Part shown: positions 1 through 5,737 of the stretch, in pieces
How positions within the stretch are numbered: the first letter of the stretch is position 1
Layout of the letters: each line of letters starts with the position of its first letter
Assembly (NCBI GenBank): GCA_900763035.1
Contig: CAAFIS010000084.1
Location: 1 to 5,737, forward strand
From: Clostridia bacterium
Lineage (GTDB): Bacteria; Bacillota; Clostridia; Oscillospirales; Acutalibacteraceae
DNA: 5,737 nucleotides
Direction of reading: 5' to 3'
Notes under the pieces: model-generated
The model's database searches: none
What the model was told of the DNA's origin: nothing
What the model saw: the letters and a program-made list of their open reading frames with translations, nothing else
Position numbers and translations under genes: made by a program

Positions 1-1155
1 AAATAGGCGGCCGTATTCGGTCAGGGAAAAACGAAGGATCTCGCCGCGTCCGGCATCGGCGATGTAAAAATCGCCGTCGTCATAGGCGATGGCTGTCGGG
101 AGCGACAGCGCACCGCGGCGGTCGCCGCTGCCGCCGAAAACATACATCAGATCCCCGTCCGACGTATAGGCGAAAACGCGGCCGCGCTTTTGGTCGAGCA
201 CGGCATAGCAGCCGGACGGCAGCAGGCAGACGTCCACGAGCGTCGACGGGCCGTAATAGGTCGCGCCGTGCGTCGCGCTCTCGGGATAGTCCTGATCGCC
301 GATCGGCGCGTCGCTCTGCCCCAGCACGTCGTTGCCCTTAGCATTGAGCCGGCGCAGCGGCCGGATCTTGCCCTGCCGGAACTGCCAGTATTCATAGGCG
401 GAAGTGGTCACGAACAAAAAGCCCTCGTCGTCCGCCGTGACGTTGCTGTATTCCGTCGGCACGTTCGCGACGGTGCGCGCACGCTGTTCCTTCGTCATCA
501 GGCGGCGCCACAGCAGCTCGACGGCACTGACGGCCACGGCCGGCGCGCCCATCGACCGCAGGAACCTACCCTGCTGATCGAACTCGAGCAGACCCATGTT
601 GAACCCTTCCGACACGACGAAGATCCGCCCGGCAGCATCGACGGACACCTTCGTGGGCTTGAAATACATCCCCTCGGGCAGCGTGTCGGCCGTCGGCTGC
701 TCCAGACGCCGGATGAGCCGGCCCTGCGCATCGATCCAGAGCACGGCGGCGGCTTCGCTGTCCGCCACGAAGATCTCGCCCGCTGCCGTCACGTGCAGCC
801 CTGCGGGCTTGACGAACGGCAAAAACGTGCCGTCTTCACCGACGGCACCGGTGAGCGTGCGGCGCAGAGCGCCGGTCTGCCGGTCGAGGACGACGACGCG
901 CGCGTTGCCGCTGTCGGCGACGTACAGCGCGTCCTCGGTCAGGAACAGGTCGCCGGGGGAGCGGAAGGCGCCGGCCTCGTCCCCGGCGAACGACCGGCTG
1001 AGGACGGCGGCCTCCGGGGCGGCGACGGCACGCCCCTGCTCGTCGTACAGATAGCTGCCGCCGCTCTCGGCCGCGGCACCGACGGCCGTGCCGAACAGCA
1101 GCGAAAGCAGCACGGCCGCTGCGACGGCCCGTGCTCTGCTTTTGTGCGAACGCAT
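1..1155 (-). CDS. Secreted NHL-repeat beta-propeller protein, 3' end outside window
   Basis: An exported protein of unknown function, with 385 residues visible and no stop before the left edge. Residues 1-29 look like a Sec signal peptide: basic start (MRSHKSRAR), hydrophobic core near 10-26, and an Ala-rich site (VGAAA|ES) suited to signal peptidase I. About six NHL-like blades follow, near residues 66-97, 116-146, 166-199, 236-262, 302-340 and 352-378. The clearest cores are LYVADSGNARVVVLD, IFVADSEAAAVLWID and FYIADAGRGEILRFS. A helical, charged segment (about 209-232, ELLWRRLMTKEQRART) interrupts the propeller between blades 3 and 4. NHL propellers usually bind proteins, nucleic acids or glycans, and some are enzymes; no catalytic signature is visible. 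It is the last gene in view of the transporter operon, so a role in handling the same substrate is an inference. The start at 1155 is preferred for its GAGGTG site 10 bases upstream. An in-frame ATG at 1173 overlaps the permease stop and is the alternative. The fold is well supported; the role is not. Confidence 0.85.
   Translation of the reverse strand, partial: MRSHKSRARAVAAAVLLSLLFGTAVGAAAESGGSYLYDEQGRAVAAPEAAVLSRSFAGDEAGAFRSPGDLFLTEDALYVADSGNARVVVLDRQTGALRRTLTGAVGEDGTFLPFVKPAGLHVTAAGEIFVADSEAAAVLWIDAQGRLIRRLEQPTADTLPEGMYFKPTKVSVDAAGRIFVVSEGFNMGLLEFDQQGRFLRSMGAPAVAVSAVELLWRRLMTKEQRARTVANVPTEYSNVTADDEGFLFVTTSAYEYWQFRQGKIRPLRRLNAKGNDVLGQSDAPIGDQDYPESATHGATYYGPSTLVDVCLLPSGCYAVLDQKRGRVFAYTSDGDLMYVFGGSGDRRGALSLPTAIAYDDGDFYIADAGRGEILRFSLTEYGRLF
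1069..1155 (-). other. Predicted Sec signal peptide of the NHL-repeat protein
   Basis: The first 29 residues from the preferred start have five basic residues, a hydrophobic run AVAAAVLLSLLFGTAVG and an Ala-X-Ala cleavage site before Glu-Ser. No lipobox cysteine is present, so the product should be released outside the membrane or held by something beyond the window, not lipid-anchored at its N terminus. Confidence 0.75.
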
Positions 1156-1165
1156 CTTGGTGTTG

Positions 1166-1171
1166 CACCTC
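1166..1171 (-). promoter_or_regulatory. Ribosome binding site deciding the NHL-protein start
   Basis: The minus strand reads GAGGTG, a six-base match to the 16S rRNA tail, followed by 10 bases and then ATG at 1155. It overlaps the stop codon of the upstream permease (1170-1172). The other in-frame ATG, at 1171-1173, has only AAGGA directly abutting it, with no usable spacing. The site therefore favours 1155 and suggests translation coupled to termination of the permease gene. Confidence 0.6.
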
Positions 1172-2033
1172 ATTCCTTGATCCCCGAGGACATCATCGTC
1201 TGCAAAACGTTCCTCTGCGTGAGGATGAACGTCACGATCGGAACGGACATCATCAAAAGGGAAACGGCCGCGCCCGCGCCGGTGCGTGCGATGCCGCTGG
1301 ACACGATCTGGCTGAGCGCATAGGGCAGGGGCTTGAGCTCCTCACGGTAAAGGAACGTGCCGCCGGTCGTCCCCCACATACTTTGTACGGTGAAGATGAT
1401 GAGCGTCAGCCATGCCGGACGGACGTTCGGCATGACGATGCGCCAGAAGATGCGCTGCTCCCCGGCACCGTCGACGCGCGCGGCCTCCAAGATCGTGTCC
1501 GGGACGTTGCTCATGAACTGCTTCATCAGGAACACGCCGATCGATGCGCCGCACGCCGGGACGATCAGCGCCGCGTAGGTGTCGATCCAGTGCAGACGGC
1601 TCATGATGACATAGTTCGGGATCGCCGTCAGGCCGGAGGTGAACATCAGCGACATGACGACGATCTGGAACAGTGCCCGGATGCCCGGCACGCGTTTTTT
1701 CTCCAGCACGTAGCCGGCCATGGACGCGATCGCGACCTGCCCGAGCGTCGAGGCGGCGGTGATGAACACGGTGTTGAAGATGTAGCGGGAGAACGGCACC
1801 CACGAATCGGTGAATATCGAACCGAGCGCGGCGAAGTTGTCCCACGTGGGGTTGCGCACGAACAGCCGCGGCGGGTAAACGAACAGCTCGTCGAGCGGCT
1901 TGAAGGCGTTGCTGACCACGAACACCATCGGCAGGAGCATGAATGCTCCGGCAACGATCAGCAGCAGCGCGTTGACGGCATCGCCCGCGTGTGAGCGCCC
2001 CGGCCGCCCTTTCAGTATGCTTTTTGTTGCCAT
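1170..2033 (-). CDS. Carbohydrate ABC transporter permease, MalG/LplC-like (second permease)
   Basis: Membrane subunit of a CUT1-type sugar importer, 287 residues, a normal length for the MalG branch. The start at 2033 is chosen because GGAGGG lies 9 bases upstream and the protein then begins like its family, with a short basic tail and membrane helix 1 at about 19-41. The extracellular stretch after helix 1 (FKPLDELFVYPPRLFVRNPTWDNF region, 44-67) is typical of MalG/LplC/YtcP proteins. Further hydrophobic segments lie near 84-110, 119-139, 151-170, 207-226 and 254-272. The EAA loop, which docks on the ATPase, is canonical: E183-A-A-x-x-D-G-A190, with M-P at 201-202 in place of the common L-P, and P206. 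The C-terminal tail (MSSGIKE) also fits the family. It pairs with the permease encoded just upstream (28-base gap). Substrate cannot be told from sequence. The permease assignment is secure. Confidence 0.95.
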   Translation of the reverse strand: MATKSILKGRPGRSHAGDAVNALLLIVAGAFMLLPMVFVVSNAFKPLDELFVYPPRLFVRNPTWDNFAALGSIFTDSWVPFSRYIFNTVFITAASTLGQVAIASMAGYVLEKKRVPGIRALFQIVVMSLMFTSGLTAIPNYVIMSRLHWIDTYAALIVPACGASIGVFLMKQFMSNVPDTILEAARVDGAGEQRIFWRIVMPNVRPAWLTLIIFTVQSMWGTTGGTFLYREELKPLPYALSQIVSSGIARTGAGAAVSLLMMSVPIVTFILTQRNVLQTMMSSGIKE

Positions 2034-2042
2034 CGGCTCTTG

Positions 2043-2048
2043 CCCTCC
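2043..2048 (-). promoter_or_regulatory. Ribosome binding site of the second permease
   Basis: GGAGGG on the minus strand sits 9 bases before the ATG at 2033, inside the 28-base gap between the two permease genes. It rules out a longer version of this gene whose reading frame stays open up to 2213 inside the preceding permease gene. Confidence 0.75.
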
Positions 2049-2061
2049 ATCGAATATCGCA

Positions 2062-2994
2062 TCATTCGCCGACCTTGGACAGCAGGCGCTGCACCGCCCG
2101 GTTCGTGCCGACCATGAAAACGAACAGCACCGTGGCGATCGCGCTGGCGTACCCCATATCGAACCGGATGCCGCCGTAGTCCTGCAGGTGGTTGAGGATC
2201 GTGTGCGCGGCATAGTCCGTGCTGGGGAAGCCGCACAGCACCGTGGTCACATCGCCCACGGCAAAGGAGGAGGTGATGCTCATCACCGCGCCGAACATCA
2301 GCTGCGGCTTCATGTGCGGCAGCGTGATGAACCAAAGCTCCTGCCACCGGTCGCGGATCCCCTCGATGTAGCCGACCTCGTAATACGAGCGGTCGATCGT
2401 TTGCAGACCGGCCACGAACGACAGGAAGCCGGCGCCGAGGCTCATCCACAGCATGACGACGATCACCAGCCCCAGCATATACTTGGGGTCGGTCAGCCAC
2501 TGGATCGGCGTATCGATGACCCCGGTGTACAGCAGCAGCGCGTTCATATAGCCGTAAGCATCGCCGCTGAACATGATCGTCCAGATCATATACACGCCGC
2601 CGGAGATCGACGGCGCATAAAACACCAGCACCATGATCGCACGCAGCATCGGCCGCAATTCGTTGATCGACCACGCGAACAGCAGCGAGAGGATATAGCC
2701 GACCGGCCCGGTGATGACCGCGATGATCAGCGTGTTCTTCACGGCGATCAGGAACTCGTCGTCCGACAGGAACAGCTTGAGATAGTTCTGCAAAAAGATG
2801 AACCGCGGCGGCTCGAGGATGTTATAATCGGTGAAAGACAGGCCGATGGACACGACCACCGGCACGACGGTGAACGTAAAGAAGATCAGCAGGAAGGGCA
2901 GCAGATAGGCATAGGAAAAGATCATGTCCCGGCGTTGCCCCGGCCCGATCCTCCTTTGCCGCGGGATGCCCGCTCCGCCTGTGTTCTTGCTCAT
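2062..2994 (-). CDS. Sugar ABC transporter permease, MalF/LplB-like (first permease)
   Basis: Membrane subunit of a CUT1-type importer, 310 residues, expected to form the channel with the second permease. A basic cytoplasmic tail (RQRRIGPGQRRD) precedes helix 1 (about 26-50, with the family pattern YLLPFLLIFFTFTVVPVV). Other membrane segments lie near 87-110, 117-142, 172-195, 231-252 and 281-303, six in all. The EAA loop is at 206-230: E206-VGYIEGI, then RWQELWFITLPHMKP. The Gly is kept (G212) and so are the L-P and final P, but the Ala-Ala pair is Val-Gly and the usual Asp-Gly-Ala reads Glu-Gly-Ile. The start ATG overlaps the stop of the binding-protein gene (ATGA, 2991-2994) and has a strong AGGAGGG site 6 bases upstream, so the two genes are likely translationally coupled. 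No ATPase gene is in view. From memory, the C-terminal part (GFPSTDYAAHTILNHL, DYGGIRFDMGY) resembles permeases that accompany very large binding proteins in Bacillota. Confidence 0.95.
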   Translation of the reverse strand: MSKNTGGAGIPRQRRIGPGQRRDMIFSYAYLLPFLLIFFTFTVVPVVVSIGLSFTDYNILEPPRFIFLQNYLKLFLSDDEFLIAVKNTLIIAVITGPVGYILSLLFAWSINELRPMLRAIMVLVFYAPSISGGVYMIWTIMFSGDAYGYMNALLLYTGVIDTPIQWLTDPKYMLGLVIVVMLWMSLGAGFLSFVAGLQTIDRSYYEVGYIEGIRDRWQELWFITLPHMKPQLMFGAVMSITSSFAVGDVTTVLCGFPSTDYAAHTILNHLQDYGGIRFDMGYASAIATVLFVFMVGTNRAVQRLLSKVGE

Positions 2995-5737
2995 CCCTGT
3001 CCCTCCTGCGCGGCGACGGGCAGGCCGAACTCCTGCCGCTTTTCCGTCAGCTCGCGGTCGATCTTATACACATAGTCGAACAGCATATCCATCGGATCCT
3101 TCGCGTTATAGACCACATTGCGGAAAGCATTGTCCAGATGCCGCGTCATCAGATAACCGCCCGGCACCTGCTCGATCGCGCTGCTCTCGGCAAGCTGCGC
3201 CTGCAGCACCCGCATATCCTCGGCCGACCAAGACGAACGGGCGAACGCCTCCGTCGCGGCCGAGGTATAGCGGCCGGACGGGCCGAGGACGCTCTCCAGC
3301 TCCCGCGCGTAGCGGGCCTGTACGTCGGGCGACGTCCACCATTTGAGGAACGTCCAGCCCGCATCGCGGTCGGCGGCGTTCGTCAAAAGCATGGCGGCCG
3401 AGCCGCCGGCCAGCGTCGTATGGTCGACGGTGCCGTCCGCCCGCGGCGTGCCCGGCACCTTGGTGAACGCCCACAGCCCGCGGATCTCCGGCGCGGCCAC
3501 CGACAAGGTGTTGTAGGTGCCGAAATCGGCCACGGCCACCGGCATCTCGCCCGTGCGGAAGCGGTTGACCAGATCGTAAGACAGCGGCAGACCGTAGTTG
3601 GCGTACAGGGCGGTGTAGCTGCGGAAAACGTTGACCGCATCCGGCTGATCGAGCAAGCAGGAGATCCCGTCGCCTTCATAGATCGGCACGCCGCTCTGCC
3701 GCAGCAGCAGCAAAAACGAGCCGTTCCCTGCGGGAAGGCCGAACTCCATATTGTTTTTGGACAGCACCGAGGTCATGGCGCGCACATCGTCCCATGTTTC
3801 GGGCACGCTCAGCCCCAGCTCCGCCAAAATGTCCGTGCGATAGAACAGCACGGAGAACGCCAAGTTCTCCGGCAGAGCATAGATCCCGCCGACATAGCGC
3901 AGCGGGATGAGCCGCGCGGCAGGGAAGCGCGCCGCGACCTCCGCGAAGCCGGGCATCTGCGTCAGGTCGCAGGCAGCGTGGCGCATGGCGAAGTTGATGA
4001 CGTCGCCGGTGCTGACGCTCACGTCCGGGCCGGTGCCGGCCACGACCGCGGGCAAAAGCGCATCGTTCGCCACCAGCTCCAGCTGCACGTGGATGCCCTC
4101 GGCCGGCGTGAAGCTGTCGCTGATCATGCTGCGCAGCACCTGCGCCTGATCGCGGCCGGAGGACACCCACACCTTCAGCGAGGAAGAGGAGCCTTCCTCC
4201 ATCTCGCCGATGCTGCGGTAATCGGTCACGAAAGAGCAGAGGAACTCCTTAAGATCGAACGCGGTCTGGGCGAACCAACCGGCGTTGAGCGGCGGCTCCT
4301 CCGCCGGGCTGCCGCCGACGGTCAGGCAGTCGACGGACAGCGGCTGCTGCTTGGCCGTGGACAGCCACGTGCCAAGCGCGCCGATGTTCGTTTTGAACTG
4401 CGAGAACTCACCCGCGACCTTGTCCGGGTCGTCGCTCATCCGTTTAAGTTGGCGCTCCATCGTGTGCAGCAGCCCCACGCCGGCGTTGCGCCCGCCGTTG
4501 AACTCCTCCAGCGCGTCGGCGCACGCGCGCAGCGTTTCGGCCTGCTCGGCCATCCGGGCGAGCTGTTCCGGGACGAGCTTATCGAGCTTATAGTCCCGCG
4601 CCGTGTCCGGCTGGGGGCCAATGACGATCAGCAGCTTGCGGTAGATCGTGTTGAGCGTCTGCACGCTGTCCTCCAGCGTGCGCAGCGTCGCATCGTTCTG
4701 CCCGAGCGTCGCCTCCAGACGGATCTCGTTGACGCCCGCATGCAGATAAAAGCGCCATTCCCCGTCGCCGGGACAAAGCCGCTGCCACCGGGTGGAATAC
4801 GGCACGGTGAGCTGTGCCGCCTCGCGGAAAGGGATCTCGCCGTTGATGTACAGGATGCGTCCGGATCGCTGCGCGGCGTTCACGTTCTGCCGCACTTTGA
4901 AGGAGATCGTGTACAGCCCGTCGCTCGGCACCGTCACGTTCCAGACGATATATTGGTGCACCGTGGCCCAGCGGTAACCGCCTACGGTATTGAGGCGGAT
5001 CTTGCCGATCTCGCTCGGCGATACCAGCGGCGACGACTTGTCACCGACGGCGTACAGCGTCTGGTCGGAGCGATAGGCCGACCGCTCGGCCTCCAGCGTG
5101 ATGGGCTCGCCGATATATACCGGCTGCTGCGCATGGCGCGCGGCATAGGCCGAATAGTCGGCAAGCTCGCCCGCCGGGACGAGGATCAGCGCGATCACCT
5201 CCGCTTTGCCGGAGATATCCTCCAGCGTCAGGCGATGCGCGCCCTGCGTCAGGCAAAGGCTCAGTGGTCCGCTGTATGCCCCGGCATAGTCGAAGAGATA
5301 ATTTTCGGTGATCCGCCCGGCAGCGACCTGCTGCGGACGGATCTCGTTGCCGTAGATGTCGGTCTTGACCGGACCGTCGTCGCGATATTCCTGCGGCAGC
5401 GCGAAGCCGTCCAGCTCCCGGTACGGCACCGCGCCGTCTGCCAGCAGCCGCCGCAGGATCTCGGCAAAGGAGGATACATCCGGCCGATAGCGCACCTTCA
5501 GGTGATAGCGCCCGGCCTGCGGGATATCCACCGTCCACGCTGTGCTGCCCGCGGTCTGCTCCGCCTGCCCGGCGGGCAGGACGATGGCCTCGCCGCGAAC
5601 GTCCGCGCCGTCGGACAGCGAAAGATACTGCCCGTAGCTGCCTTCGGCCTCGGCCGTTCCGGCAGCTCCGGCGGCGCTCTGTGCGGTTTCGGTCGCCCCG
5701 CCGGGCGCTTCGCCGGCGGCCGCCTGTGCATACAGGC
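2991..5737 (-). CDS. Very large extracellular solute-binding protein with N-terminal glycan-binding-like domains, 5' end outside window
   Basis: Receptor of the ABC importer, with 914 residues visible. The frame stays open through the right edge, so the GTG at 5531 is an internal Val codon and not the start. Numbering from the right edge: 1-10 (LYAQAAAGEA) looks like the end of a signal peptide, with A-Q-A a possible signal peptidase I site. Residues 6-32 are an Ala/Gly/Thr/Glu-rich linker. About 33-188 is beta-sandwich domain 1 and 210-346 is beta-sandwich domain 2, both like carbohydrate-binding modules. About 347-463 is mainly helical. From about 519 to the end is the receptor fold (SBP_bac_1-like), opening LKVWVSSGRDQAQVL, with AGTGPDV (566-572), YVGGIYALPEN (614-624), LFYRTDILAELGL (about 630-642) and WTFLKWW (794-800). 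Ordinary sugar receptors have about 400-450 residues. The role, capture of an unknown carbohydrate and delivery to the two downstream permeases, follows from family and context. No lipobox cysteine appears in the visible N terminus. Confidence 0.92.
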   Translation of the reverse strand, partial: LYAQAAAGEAPGGATETAQSAAGAAGTAEAEGSYGQYLSLSDGADVRGEAIVLPAGQAEQTAGSTAWTVDIPQAGRYHLKVRYRPDVSSFAEILRRLLADGAVPYRELDGFALPQEYRDDGPVKTDIYGNEIRPQQVAAGRITENYLFDYAGAYSGPLSLCLTQGAHRLTLEDISGKAEVIALILVPAGELADYSAYAARHAQQPVYIGEPITLEAERSAYRSDQTLYAVGDKSSPLVSPSEIGKIRLNTVGGYRWATVHQYIVWNVTVPSDGLYTISFKVRQNVNAAQRSGRILYINGEIPFREAAQLTVPYSTRWQRLCPGDGEWRFYLHAGVNEIRLEATLGQNDATLRTLEDSVQTLNTIYRKLLIVIGPQPDTARDYKLDKLVPEQLARMAEQAETLRACADALEEFNGGRNAGVGLLHTMERQLKRMSDDPDKVAGEFSQFKTNIGALGTWLSTAKQQPLSVDCLTVGGSPAEEPPLNAGWFAQTAFDLKEFLCSFVTDYRSIGEMEEGSSSSLKVWVSSGRDQAQVLRSMISDSFTPAEGIHVQLELVANDALLPAVVAGTGPDVSVSTGDVINFAMRHAACDLTQMPGFAEVAARFPAARLIPLRYVGGIYALPENLAFSVLFYRTDILAELGLSVPETWDDVRAMTSVLSKNNMEFGLPAGNGSFLLLLRQSGVPIYEGDGISCLLDQPDAVNVFRSYTALYANYGLPLSYDLVNRFRTGEMPVAVADFGTYNTLSVAAPEIRGLWAFTKVPGTPRADGTVDHTTLAGGSAAMLLTNAADRDAGWTFLKWWTSPDVQARYARELESVLGPSGRYTSAATEAFARSSWSAEDMRVLQAQLAESSAIEQVPGGYLMTRHLDNAFRNVVYNAKDPMDMLFDYVYKIDRELTEKRQEFGLPVAAQEGQG
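2994..4181 (-). other. Solute-binding (SBP_bac_1-like) core of the large receptor
   Basis: The last ~396 residues form the two-lobed periplasmic-binding-protein fold. The first strand is LKVWVSS, followed by a helix and the usual hinge-side motif GTGPDV. The lobe-crossing segment GGIYALPENLAFSVLFYRTD and a tail with W-rich helix WTFLKWWTSPDVQ are as in sugar receptors. Trp and Tyr residues there are candidates for sugar stacking, but which ones line the pocket cannot be assigned without a model. Confidence 0.85.
3001..3007 (-). promoter_or_regulatory. Ribosome binding site of the first permease
   Basis: AGGAGGG on the minus strand lies 6 bases before the ATG at 2994, within the last codons of the binding-protein gene. 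It is the strongest Shine-Dalgarno match in the window and fixes the permease start. Confidence 0.8.
4347..4697 (-). other. Helical spacer between glycan-binding-like domains and receptor core
   Basis: About 117 residues with few predicted strands and long amphipathic stretches, for example LEDSVQTLNTIYRKLL, PEQLARMAEQAETLRACADA and GLLHTMERQLKRM. The pattern suggests a helical bundle or short coiled coil. I recognise no catalytic motif. It may hold the glycan-binding part away from the receptor lobes; this is inference. Confidence 0.6.
4821..4943 (-). repeat. Internal protein repeat, copy 2 (beta-sandwich domain 2)
   Basis: Forty-one codons from WNVTVPSDGLYTISFKVR to GEIPFRE match copy 1 in spacing and key residues. 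The domain closes with WRFYLHAGVNEIRLE, comparable to the last strand of domain 1. The start of the domain (ITLEAERSAYRSD) resembles the opening of CBM6/CBM35-like modules, where an Ile-Glu-Ala-Glu stretch is common. The resemblance was read by eye. Confidence 0.75.
5415..5537 (-). repeat. Internal protein repeat, copy 1 (beta-sandwich domain 1)
   Basis: Forty-one codons starting at Trp (WTVDIPQAGRYHLKVRYR...) and ending GAVPYRE. They align without gaps to copy 2 with 13 identities: W, V, P, G, Y, R, V, R, L, G, P, R, E. Several conservative pairs fall between them. After this core, domain 1 carries an extra ~40-residue loop (including YGNEIRPQQ) before the closing strand LSLCLTQGAHRLTLE. Confidence 0.75.

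Noticed and set aside
190..1323. Long plus-strand open frame of 377 codons opposite the NHL-protein gene
   Set aside because: It is rich in Arg, Gly, Asp and His with no domain pattern and runs across a gene junction. GC-rich coding sequence often leaves antisense frames open. The minus-strand frame has clear NHL blades.
1131..1994. Plus-strand open frame of 287 codons opposite the second permease
   Set aside because: It has the same Asp/His/Arg-rich antisense composition, with no domain and no credible gene context.
2034..2213. Upstream extension of the second permease to a start at 2213
   Set aside because: The extra 60 residues are Arg/Ser/Cys-rich shadow of the first permease gene. The ATG at 2033 has a well-placed GGAGGG and gives a normal family N terminus.
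1900..3075. Long plus-strand open frame of 391 codons opposite both permeases
   Set aside because: The product is highly charged (His/Asp/Arg/Gln-rich), which is the mirror of hydrophobic membrane codons read antisense. It spans two gene junctions and has no recognisable domain.
5529..5531. GTG as the start of the receptor gene
   Set aside because: The frame continues open to the right edge, and this codon lies inside a conserved strand (W-T-V-D-I-P) shared with domain 2, so it is an internal valine.
5564..5580. Perfect inverted repeat with 7-base arms (CCTGCCC / GGGCAGG) and a 3-base loop
   Set aside because: It lies inside the receptor coding sequence, encodes LPAGQA in domain 1, has no T-tract, and is short enough to arise by chance at this GC content.

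Overview
The window is fully coding on the minus strand and reads as the middle of one transport operon. In transcription order (right to left) it holds: a very large secreted sugar-binding protein (5' end beyond the right edge), a first ABC permease, a second ABC permease, and a secreted NHL-repeat beta-propeller protein (3' end beyond the left edge). Two junctions are stop/start overlaps of the ATGA type or nearly so, and the third has a 28-base gap. No gap longer than 30 bases exists. I saw no RNA gene, insertion sequence, CRISPR array, promoter or terminator. The operon promoter and the terminator must lie outside the window.

The organism is probably a GC-rich member of the Bacillota (a Paenibacillaceae-like or a high-GC clostridial lineage). 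The reasons are the strong GGAGG-type ribosome binding sites, the CUT1-type sugar transporter lacking its own ATPase, and protein features I remember from Bacillota loci of this kind. Base composition is high in G+C throughout with no internal break, so there is no sign of recent transfer within the window. The family or genus cannot be fixed from this sequence alone.

The binding protein is the notable gene. At least 914 residues are visible, about twice the usual length of a sugar-binding ABC receptor. Only the C-terminal ~400 residues are the receptor fold. The N-terminal half holds two beta-sandwich, carbohydrate-binding-module-like domains that are related to each other (13 identities in a 41-residue ungapped alignment), followed by a helical segment. 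The two permeases are of the MalF/MalG (LplB/LplC-like) type; the second has a canonical EAA loop and the first a degenerate one. The final gene encodes an exported propeller with about six recognisable blades.

Taken together, the inference is a dedicated uptake system for an unknown carbohydrate, probably an oligo- or polysaccharide. The receptor carries its own glycan-binding modules, and a secreted propeller of unknown role is co-expressed. The ATPase would come from elsewhere in the genome. The substrate cannot be read from the sequence.
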